In this document: in pieces, positions 55,101 through 64,000 of the stretch
Position numbering within the stretch: the first letter of the stretch is position 1
Layout: the number at the start of each line of letters is the position of its first letter
Source of the DNA: Chondrilla cf. caribensis
Taxonomy: Eukaryota; Porifera; Demospongiae; Chondrillida; Chondrillidae
Reading direction: 5' to 3'
DNA length: 64,000 nt
Assembly: GCA_964020155.1 (NCBI GenBank)
Contig: OZ026549.1
Location: forward strand, 614,633-678,632
Position numbers and translations under genes: made by a program
The notes under the pieces: model-generated
Told to the model about the DNA's origin: nothing
What the model saw: the letters and a program-made list of their open reading frames with translations, nothing else
The model's database searches: none

Positions 55101-56215
55101 GAAGTAATAATATGTTATACTGTGATAGCAACCCCACAAGGCATCAACCACTGCAATAGAAATGTTAGTAGCTGCGGAAATTCAGAATGTAGTTTACACA
55201 CTGTATACTGTACATATTATTATGTTTAACCATCATAACCTTGTACGTATATTAACAAAATTTAGTAATAGGGAACTGATATTAACTACTTTAACCAATC
55301 ATTCAGTTGTGTAGCCTAAACTGCTTTGCTCAAGATAAGCATATAATGGTGCATTAGTGGTAAACAGCCATCAGATAACTGCTAACCACTAACTAATATC
55401 CATTAGCGTTTATTTGAAACAGTTACCAGTTACGTGACAGAATTTAACAGTCATTTATTTGTACTTGTAATCCCTCCATATATCACTATATTGTAGTTAC
55501 ACTCTCTAATGATGTATGTTACTGTATGCTACACTCTGCTCACCTGGTGTCACAATAGAGAGAATTACAATAGGAACAACACAGAATATTACTGAACTAC
55601 CTATCCTTCAACAATCAACAAAAATGAGTAGAGAAGAGATTCTTGTGAACTTTCTATGTGTAGTATCACCAGATTGGTCACACTCGGGTGGCACATAAGC
55701 ATAGTCGATAGAGGAAAGGGTATCAGTGTACTGCACCACTTTCACACTGTATTACTGTACAATAGTTTGGAATACCCCATTAACACTTATGTAGCGGAGT
55801 CTTACCATATAGTAGTCGTTGTCATTGTAGATGGTGAAAATGAATTACTGATCAATTCTCTGTCAACAGCTAATACGTGTGTGTTTACTAAGTACACCTT
55901 CATCCTGATATGGTCCTTCCTGACTACTAGGATTGTGTGTGTTTCTTGGGTACTGGCCACACTATGTACTTTCATGTAATAATTCTATACTTCATTGTGC
56001 ATGCCTAACACGTTATATTATGAACAGTGTAATACCATTGACTGTCCCATTGTTACACAAAACTATTTCCTTCTACAGACAATTCAACTTCCCTATTCTC
56101 CATAACACTCTGTCTTCCCTCAAATAACCAATTGCACGCTCTTCACCCACCTACCTCCTATCGCTGTTGAGAGGGTTACCAGGAGAACAGTGTAGACAGT
56201 AGACAAACTATCCAT
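52102..56215 (-). CDS. G9: stalkless Ig-Ig-FN3-FN3 receptor with divergent class C tail
   Basis: Predicted 640 aa. Exons: signal 56155-56215 (MDSLSTVYTVLLVTLSTAIG), Ig1 54679-54990, Ig2 54291-54593, FN3-1 53701-53985, FN3-2 53292-53594, TM plus tail 52102-52760; 641 codons without any stalk exon. I found no Thr/Pro-rich exon in 52761-53291, and direct FN3-2 to TM splicing keeps the frame. The signal peptide is unrelated in sequence to those of G1-G8. The TM helix (VIAGVVGAVGVVVILLVVLV) is followed by RKYKRRTKRY. The tail has LVYNNV and IIYEVV (both ITIM-like), EYATV, EYDTV, GYNML, EYEET and VYANV, and ends AAVDLNHKKKK, recalling G8's last motif. Flanks lack the minisatellite, the promoter hairpin and long CA tracts typical of G1-G7. 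FN3-1 has the shortest variable loop (EYENKRSRTF). Confidence 0.82.
53025..53170 (-). repeat. Dispersed repeat R1, copy e (reverse)
   Basis: Reverse-oriented copy between the FN3-2 and TM exons of G9 (GGGCTGCCCACACTCGAAAT, ACACCCAAGTATTTCG on the other strand). It may have replaced the stalk region, since no stalk exon is left here. Confidence 0.5.
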
Positions 56216-57440
56216 CTCATAACTGTCCTCAACTTCAGCTCCCGTACCTACCACAGTAGTTGGAGAGTTCACTGAAAGTGGGAGGCACTCACTCCATATA
56301 TGTGTTGTGTACTGAACCAAAGGTGCCATCCTGTCTGGTATTATTAAACTGGACAGTTTGTATTGCTTTGATATGAAACACACATTTTCAGTATTTCCCA
56401 TTGTGTACATTGTGATCCTGCGACCCCCAATATTGTGTTACAATAAAATTGGCTATATATTCATTTTCATTATAACTTTGCGACAACACTTCTTTCAGTA
56501 CACAGTGCATACACATATATGGTCACAGTACAATCTAATGAGCGTTCACAGTACAACTTCTTCATGTGTGTGTTTCATGCACTTTGACAGTTTATTCTGT
56601 GCATGGTGTGTAGCGGTATTGTAGCAGGTCCAGTTGGGGATGATGGAGTGCTGGGGCATATTTACCCGTTGGATTGAAGTACTGGCGGTAACATGCATGC
56701 CATGTACTTTTCCAATGATTGTATAGTACTTACAGCACTACCTCATGTGAGCTGTGTGTGGGGTGATCGATGCAGTGTCGTTTGTATTTGCTCATAGTGA
56801 AAGTTCAGCAATAATATTATATGGTCTCTAAAAAGGCAACATTTACGTAATACAGTGAAAGTGGTGTCCATTCACATATAATCACCATTGTTATGTACAT
56901 TTTCAGTACACAGTGGGGCTAATGAATAGCCAAAGGTGACCTGACTGCTGTGCACTTGTAGGTATTCATGGTCCCTCCTCCCACACACACGTGCACGTTG
57001 GTCATTTGTCAGCTCTTGGCCATATTCAAGGAACACAATATGTAATAGACCAATCAACAGAGAGTTTGACCAATTAGTTCATTCTGTTCTCTATTCACCA
57101 GAACATGCTCTGTTGGTGGATCCCATGACACCTTCCCACTCTGTCCAGTTATGTATTGCTTTGAGGCTAGGTCGCTTACACAAGTAACTGGTCTACTGCA
57201 CTGCCTGCTGTATTCCTATTGTATCATAGTGTATATGTATATCTGTTGTATTGTGTGAACATACAGTACGTGTAATTATACAGCATATTATGTGTATATT
57301 CCATATTGTTCAGTATTACATCATGCACATACAGTAGATGTGATTTGTGTTGTGTGGATATGATATTGTATTATTGTTGTGTTCCACCATGGAGTTGCTT
57401 TGTGCTGAATATCGACACAATTGACTATAGCTCATGTACG
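56216..57440. other. Intergenic: G9 5' flank and G10 3' end
   Basis: Unique sequence with no match to the class A flanks. I see no gene, repeat or RNA here apart from the CA tract that begins near 57446. Confidence 0.5.
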
Positions 57441-57445
57441 TAGGC

Positions 57446-57472
57446 ACACACACGCACACGCATGCATGCACG

Positions 57473-57543
<71 letters not shown>
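57446..57543. repeat. CA tract in G10 3' flank
   Basis: About 95 bp of CA with GCATGCATGCACGC at the left edge, 50 bp beyond the G10 stop. Confidence 0.9.
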
Positions 57544-57546
<3 letters not shown>

Positions 57547-57595
57547 GTGTCACTCTTCATCTTTAATTCCTCTTCTTCTTCTGTGTCTTGTCCAC

Positions 57596-60500
57596 TTAAG
57601 CATAGAGTCCTTCCACAGTAGCTGAAGGTGTTGGTTGTGGAGTAGACTCACCATCAGCTGAAGGCTCATAACCAGGTCCAAGATCAGGAGGGGAGATGTT
57701 TTGTTGTTCAATAATTTCTGCATTTTCATACTGTGGTTCTACTTCTCCTTTTTCCGTCAATATGTTTGTATAAAGTGGCTCTACCTTTCCTTTGTTTGTC
57801 TCCTCTTTCCTTTCTGTCTTGGCCTGTTTATTGACCTTTGTATAAAGTAGCTCAGGATCTTGACTGTCTTGTTCCTTCCTTCCCTTGTCATCTGTCTTCT
57901 TGCCCTTCTGTTTATCAGGTAAAGCATAAGTCATTTCATACCCCGATGGTATGGATGGTTGAGGTTTTGGTTTGATGACAACTTCATCATATTGTCCTCC
58001 AGTATTGTAGTTGTCTTGTTGATGTTCTCCTGTTGGTAGAGTGTTGCTGTGTGTGTCTTGTTCCCTAACCTGTAGTGTGCTGTAGAGTACCGGTTGATCG
58101 TGGAGTGTTGTTCTGTTCCTCTTTCCTCTTCTCGTCCTCACAATTGCAATAGTACAAATGATGATTCCTAGTACAGAGACCAGTAGTAGTATGATCCCTC
58201 CAGCAGCTGCTCCGATGATGGGAACGGAAACATCTATATCAGGAGTAGATTATATGACGGTGGCAACAAGTTCAATGTTTTATAACACATTCATCATGAT
58301 AGTTATTTAGCTTCATGTCAAGGTGTGTACCAATTGTGTAACTTCCATATGGTGATAATAGTGGAAGTGGAGTGGAATCATGTATTATGAGAATGTACCC
58401 ATTATTATACTTACGATTAGTGTAGTAGTAACATATTTGATGCTGTATGTTTCTAATACTATACTGAATGGATCAACATATGCAATGTTCATTTCTCAAT
58501 TAATGCACCTGTAGATGGTGTATTCGATGTGAGTATACGTACCTGTGGTATCTTGTGTTACGTTAATACTATCATTTGGTGTGCTGGTTTTAGGTGTTTC
58601 TAGTGAAGGAAGACACAACATAACATATATTAGTAAAATTGCGCAGGCATAGAATGTGGCAAATTCACTGAAAAGATTGGTACTACTTCACAATGAACAC
58701 ACCTGTAAATGGTGCATTCAATGCGAGTGTACCTGTGGTATCTTGTGGTACTATAATACCCTCACTTGGTGTGGTGGTTGTAGGAGATGGTGTGATGGTT
58801 GTAGGAGATGGTGTACTGGTTGTAGGAGATAGTGTAGGTGTTCCTAGTGGCTCTAGTTGATGAAGACAGAATATAGCATAATATTATATTGGTGAAATTG
58901 TGTAGATAAGAATTCAGCAGACTTGCCAAAAACATTTTGACACATCTTGAATTGTCACGATGCACTTACGTGTAAATGGTGTATTTGATGTAGCTGTCCC
59001 TGTCGTACTTGTTATTTCAGTCACAGTGGTACCTTTAATTGGTGGGCTGGCTGTAAGAGCTGATGTAGGTGCTCCTGATGAATCTAATTAATAGCAAAAT
59101 GATAACTATTTAATTAATGCCGTATATGTTAATCAACAGTAACAGTTGAACCTCACTCTCAATACCTAATAATAACTTGTAGCAATACCTGTGGATGTTT
59201 CTATTGTGGTTTGTGCTGCAGCAACAGAACCTCCACTTGATATCACAGTGGTAGTCATTGGAGATGGTCCAGGTTCTTCTGGTGATTCTATAGTATTAAT
59301 TAATGGAATAATATGTACAGTGTACATATGTACTTACGATACGGTCCATAAAAAAGGTAACGGTAACAGATAAAAATTACCAGTTGAACCGAAAACCGTT
59401 AACTTTTTCGAAGAAACTTCACCCGAAAACCGTTAACCGAATATCATATACGTACATACGAATACGTATATACATCACAGCATAGCAGGAGAGCTTAATA
59501 GAAGTGTGATTTCAGCGACTCGGAAAGAATGGTTCTTGGAGCGAAAGGATGGAACTTGCTTCGGTGAGAGTGTAGCTTCTTCTGTTAGTAAGGACAACGA
59601 TCTTGCCTTGATAAAACTCACACTTTGTGATCTAATCACTTGTTACGTCACAGAAATGCGCTTACGTTATGCGTTAATGGTTTTCTGTTAACGGTTAACG
59701 GTTTACGGTGAACGGTGCCCTGATAAAGGTTAGCGTTTATCCGTTATCCAAAAACCAGTAAACGAAATTACCGTTACCTTTTATATGGACCGTACCGTAT
59801 GTTATTGGTACACTTAGTCTAGTTATTTAGTGGTTAAGACATGGGCATGAGGACATTATGACATATAAAATACTGAGTCCCGAGGGTGCGAAGCGCCCGA
59901 GGGCAAGTGTATTTTATAGGTGTATGGTCTAGTGGTATCTCCGCTTTAGGAAGATATGATATTATTACCAACCAGTTTGACTGGTTGGTAATAATATCCT
60001 GTATTATGGTTAAATGACTAAACTAAAATGGTTATCTGATCATGAATATTCCTTAGCGGAGTGAAACGTTCCCGCCAACACATCCAAGTGTGGCAATGAA
60101 ATCTTTATGTCTTCTTTTGGCTAATATCCACATTTTTGTCACTAATATCTGGCAAGATAATAGTAATATTATTATCAATTAAATTCTACAGTTCAAAGTG
60201 GGTAGGTACTAATTGTTTGACAAGGCAAATTTTCGAACACAAATTGCCTAATTTTTGTCATGTGGTGTAAAGTTCATTCTCTGTCTGTTTTCCTCAAGTC
60301 ATGCTGAACATTTTAACATACCGTTCAGCAGTTGACAATTATTATGTTACAATCTTTTGACCTTTGAATATCTCCAATACTTCAAACTCCAACTCACTTA
60401 TACACTCCACTGTTGAGTTATATACAGAACATATAATGGGTAGACTTTCTCCCCCATCTCCAGCTGAGTTGACAGCTACCACTGTGATGTTGTAGGTTGG

Positions 60501-63500
60501 TCCTCTCTCTAGTCCTGTTAATTTGTAGTAGTTGATGTTGTTTGTAGTGTTGGTCTTATTTTGTGTTCCATTTTGTGTAGTGTGTTTGATGATGTAATGT
60601 CGTATGTCTCCATTAGTTTCTCTAGGTGGTATCCAGTTTAGTTCAATCCCATCATCACACACTCTAGTTATAGTGAGGTGTCTTGGAGGAGATGGAGCTG
60701 TGGAGGATGTAGCACTTGATATCACATCATGATAGCGTATTTCACCTAGCATTACTTACTTCGTTCCTTTGTAGTAACCTCCCTCACAGCTGGTGACTGA
60801 CTCCTTCTTCTATCACTACCTCCACTAAGTCCCCATGCTGTAATCCTGTACTTAGCACCAGGTACTAGTGAGGAGAGTGTTCTTGATGATCCCGGCATGT
60901 TATTCCCATACTCTCCTACTACTGGTACTCCAAGGTCCAGTCTGTGATATCCAATGATATGCCTAGAAATATTACTATTGCTAGATATGGTACCAATGTT
61001 CACCTTGATACTGGTATCAGTACTGGTTGTACCAGTTATAGAGACATCAGGGAGAGTACCTGTAAAGGATGTAGACAAACATGTACAGGAGCTACATATA
61101 CGTAGGTAAACACCACTGACACCAAGGAACATTTGGACATTCCAATCAATCAGTTTTGTATACCTACAGTGTGTACCTGATCCCAGGACAAGCTATTTTA
61201 GCCAGTCAATTTCATACGTAGTCCATTATTAAAATGGTTAATGCAATATGTCCATTCATGTATTTTGAGTTTTGTGGTTAACCCAGGGTTCCATTATTGT
61301 ACATTGTACTGGATTTGTCATTGCAAGATGTAGTTCACTGTTAGTGAGTTTCTCAAAACTCACTAACAATACACTCTACAGTGCCTGTTGACATAATATG
61401 TTTATACTACTGTTACAGTTGAGAACTCTGCACAAAGGTTGTATCAGTTGCTACAATTACATCACTGCTACTACTACTACATAATACAGTCTGTCCTCAC
61501 ACAATACACTACTCACCATAGGATAGGAACAGGTAGTGGTAGATACCAGCACATTCCCCTTCAAAATTCACAAAATTGTTGAAAACTCTATCTCTTATGA
61601 CTGCAGTAGCATTAGATCCACTTATGATCTGATGAACATCTCCACTAGTTCCAGTTGGTACTTTGCGTCCATAATATGTGAACCTAGCCTCACCACTGCT
61701 ATTTGTACACTCAATCCTCCCATCTCCTCTATCATTGTTTGGTGGTTGTAGTTGTTGTTTGTCAGTGATGACTCTCTCGTTGAGTATCAGTCTCCCATAA
61801 CTGTGAACAACTTGACCACCTAAAGTACACAGTATGAAGTAGACCAGTGTATCACCATGGGTATGTACACACTGTACTAGTAATATGCACTTGCAAACAC
61901 TGACCAGTAACATTCAGTTGAAACTGTTGACTAGCTTCCCTTCCTTGAGCAGTGACATTACAGGTGTATGTCCCTCCATCATTTGTAGAGGTTATGTTGA
62001 TGGCTATAATATTATTGTTGATCTTTCTCCCAACATATCCTGTTTGTTCACACGGTTCAATTGGACATGTCCAGTTATAGTTAGTCTGTATTCCATGTGG
62101 TATTCCACTGTGTCTACAAACTAGAATAAGAGTTGTTCCTAGTGGTAGAGTAGCTGGGGAGTTGAGGGTTGAATTGACTGTGTATCCATCGATCACCACA
62201 TTAGGAGTAGTAGGAACTGTGGAGGATAGTACGAGGGAGAGAAGGTGAACATACTAGTAGCTAGTGTTTTCATCTATCATCAAGTATAATTGAAAATTAT
62301 GTAATAAAGGAATAATTTAAGAACTTGCGTTGTGATACTACGCAAGTACATATACCATCTCAGTACTCTAGTTTGTATCACTATTGGAATACTCAGACAC
62401 TACCCTAGAGTATATCATACCCACTGTATAAATAGCCCAAACACCAGATTGTGCAGCAAAGACCATCTCTTTGGACTTGATTTATTTCCCAATCATTATT
62501 GTAATACTATTACAGTTGTTTGTTTATTTATTAACTTGGAGGTATGGTTCATTAATTCATCATACAACTTCTTTCTAGTACGAACATCCATACGGGGGGG
62601 GGGGGGGTAGCGTTCCATATTTATTCCCATCCCAGGAGCAGCTGTACTATGCAGTTAGTGGGAGCGTATTTATACTACCTACGTATGTACAAGTTTCCTC
62701 ACATTTTGTATGAAAGTGCCTACCAATTAACAAAAACAAAACATACAGATATATGTTTCAACAACAATTGGAAACTTTGCAATCCAAAATCCCTATTCGA
62801 TACGGATGTACAGACAATGGTTACTGTTGTTAATACTAATTCTTCATAAGAGGGTTCAAGCCTCTTGGTCTCTCCTCTGAACTCTATCATTCTAGTACAC
62901 ATGATGCCTCTAAATTGTGGAATTGAGGTCATCTGATAGTTTGCAATTGTGCTCATATTGGGTATTTGTGTCCACTTGGGTATTTGTGGTATTTATGTTT
63001 CTTCAATGCTAAAGCCATCACGACTATTCACCAAATATTGAAAGTTAAATAAACAATCAGGTGGGACCAAACACTTGTTAAGGTCAAGGTTTACCTACAA
63101 CTACATACTTCTGCTTTGTTCAGTCAAGTAAGAAAGTATTTATTCAACTAAGAAATAGACAACTAGAACTAGGGTTAGGGTATTTGTCATCTTGGTGTGA
63201 AGTTCATTCTCCATCTGTTTTCCACAAGTTGTGGTAAATGTTGAGATGGCGTTCAACAGTTAACGATAATTAAGTTTATTTGCAGTTTTCTACCTTTGAA
63301 TATCCCCAATACCTCCAACTCCAACTCACTTGTACACTCCACTGTTGAGTTATGCACATAAGATGTTATAGGTTGACTTCCTCCCCCCCTTCCAGCTGAG
63401 TTGACAGCTACCACTGTGATGTTGTTGTAGGTCTGTCCTCTCTCTAGTCCTGTAAAGTTGTAGTAGTTGGTGTTGTTTGTAGTGTTGATCTCTTGTTGTG

Positions 63501-63987
63501 TTCCATTTTGTGTAGTGTATTTGATGATGTAATGCTGTATGTCTCCATTAGGTTCTCTAGGTGGTATCCAGTTTAGTTCAATCCCATCATCACACTCTCT
63601 AGTTATAGTGAGGTATCTTGGAGGAGATGGAGCTGAGAGGGTATGAACCTTAATATTACATCATGATAGCATGTTTCACCTAGCATTACTTACTTTGTTC
63701 CTTTGTAGTAACCTCCCTCACAGCTGGTGACTGACTCCTTCTTCCATCAACACCTCCACCAAGTCCCCATGCTGTAATCCTGTACCTAGCCCCAGGTACT
63801 AGTGAGGAGAATGTTCTTGATGATCCCTTACCATTATTCCCATACTCTCCTACTACTGGTACTCCAAGATCCAGTCTGTGATATCCAATGATAACCCTCT
63901 CAATACCACTAGGTATGGCACCAATGTTCACCTTGATACTGGTATTAGTACTGGTTGTACCAGTTATAGAGACATCAGGGAGGGTAC
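57596..63987 (-). CDS. G10: multi-stalk Ig/FN3 receptor, 5' incomplete, class D tail
   Basis: Exons: FN3-1' 63694-63987, FN3-2' 63330-63632, Ig1 61905-62216, Ig2 61517-61819, FN3-1 60760-61059, FN3-2 60398-60697, four stalk exons 59189-59287, 58970-59083, 58733-58852 and 58543-58599, TM plus tail 57596-58233. All are phase 1 and in frame, giving at least 946 aa from the window edge. The first two exons are attached because I find no signal peptide, stalk or TM exon between 62217 and 63329. The alternative is that they are a separate broken gene and G10 starts at an unseen exon. The TM helix (GAAAGGIILLLVSVLGIIIC) leads to RTRRGKRNR. The tail has VLYSTL and LLYTKV (ITIM-like), QYDEV, TYALP, LYTNI, QYENA, GYEPS and ends GLYA. 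No YDDI module is present. The stop falls just before a frame that continues VDKTQKKKRN. Confidence 0.74.
59340..59794. mobile_element. TIR element of about 455 bp in G10 intron
   Basis: Left TACGGTCCATAAAAAAGG and right CCTTTTATATGGACCGTA are inverted copies with AACGGTAA repeats just inside. The interior contains several CCGTTAACGG-like palindromes. A 61-codon frame at 59506-59691 has no recognisable domain. Confidence 0.6.
59828..59920. mobile_element. Half twin-hairpin element (G10 intron)
   Basis: Only the TAGTGGTTAAGACATGG hairpin half is present, with its GC-rich centre GCGAAGCGCCCGAGGGC. The right arm is cut short near 59920. This shows that the two hairpins can occur separately. Confidence 0.6.
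59958..59998. repeat. Perfect 19-bp hairpin beside tRNA A-box-like sequence
   Basis: GATATTATTACCAACCAGT pairs without mismatch with the sequence after a TTG loop. Just before it, TGGTCTAGTGGTA resembles the A box/D arm of a tRNA gene, but no B box follows, so no tRNA is called. Confidence 0.6.
62217..63329. other. Gap between G10 Ig1 and the upstream FN3 pair
   Basis: 1.1 kb in which I find no signal peptide, stalk, TM exon or array repeat. It includes a run of 14 G at 62594-62607. Treated as a long intron of G10. Confidence 0.5.
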
Positions 63988-64000
63988 CTGTAAAAGAAGT

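Noticed and set aside
63140..63195. Candidate signal peptide for G10 (MTNTLTLVLVVYFLV)
   Set aside because: It stops within 16 codons, has no usable phase 1 donor, and lies in the putative intron.

Overview
This window looks like nuclear DNA of an early-branching animal, most probably a demosponge. The inference rests on short GT-AG introns, AT-rich intergenic DNA full of CA repeats and small foldback transposons, and a dense tandem family of Ig/FN3 receptors with kinase-free tyrosine-rich tails. No rRNA, mitochondrial or bacterial feature is visible, and the species cannot be fixed from sequence alone.

Almost everything is explained by one tandem gene family on the minus strand. I call the members G1 (lowest coordinates) to G10. 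A typical gene reads, 5' to 3' (high to low coordinate): signal-peptide exon, Ig-like exon 1, 85-bp intron, divergent Ig-like exon 2, FN3 exon 1, FN3 exon 2, Thr/Pro/Ser stalk exon, then one exon with the transmembrane helix, tail and stop. Every intron is phase 1, and the summed exon lengths are divisible by three in all nine complete models. Spans: G1 1509-5943, G2 7517-11587, G3 15343-20172, G4 21739-25910, G5 28077-32909, G6 34452-39655, G7 41240-45175, G8 46538-51470, G9 52102-56215, G10 57596 to beyond the right edge. The first kilobase resembles the 5' flank of the other genes, so the array probably continues to the left as well.

The ectodomains of all members are very similar. Variation concentrates in the middle of Ig2, one FN3 loop, stalk length and the tail. 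G1-G7 share an acidic tail with repeated YDDI-type sites and a lysine-rich end. G8 has a longer relative of that tail. G9 and G10 carry clearly different tails, some with ITIM-like sites. Similar outsides on different signalling tails, without any kinase domain, recall paired or inhibitory immune receptors, so recognition (allorecognition, immunity or cell adhesion) is a reasonable hypothesis, though unproven.

Between and inside the genes lie long CA/GT tracts (often in the 3' UTR), a 24-bp minisatellite in the first intron, pogo/Tigger-like elements in the stalk-TM intron, a hairpin in the 5' flank of most genes, twin-hairpin elements with TA ends, hAT-like elements, other terminal-inverted-repeat elements, and a short retroposon with a 12-bp target duplication and a hammerhead-like motif.
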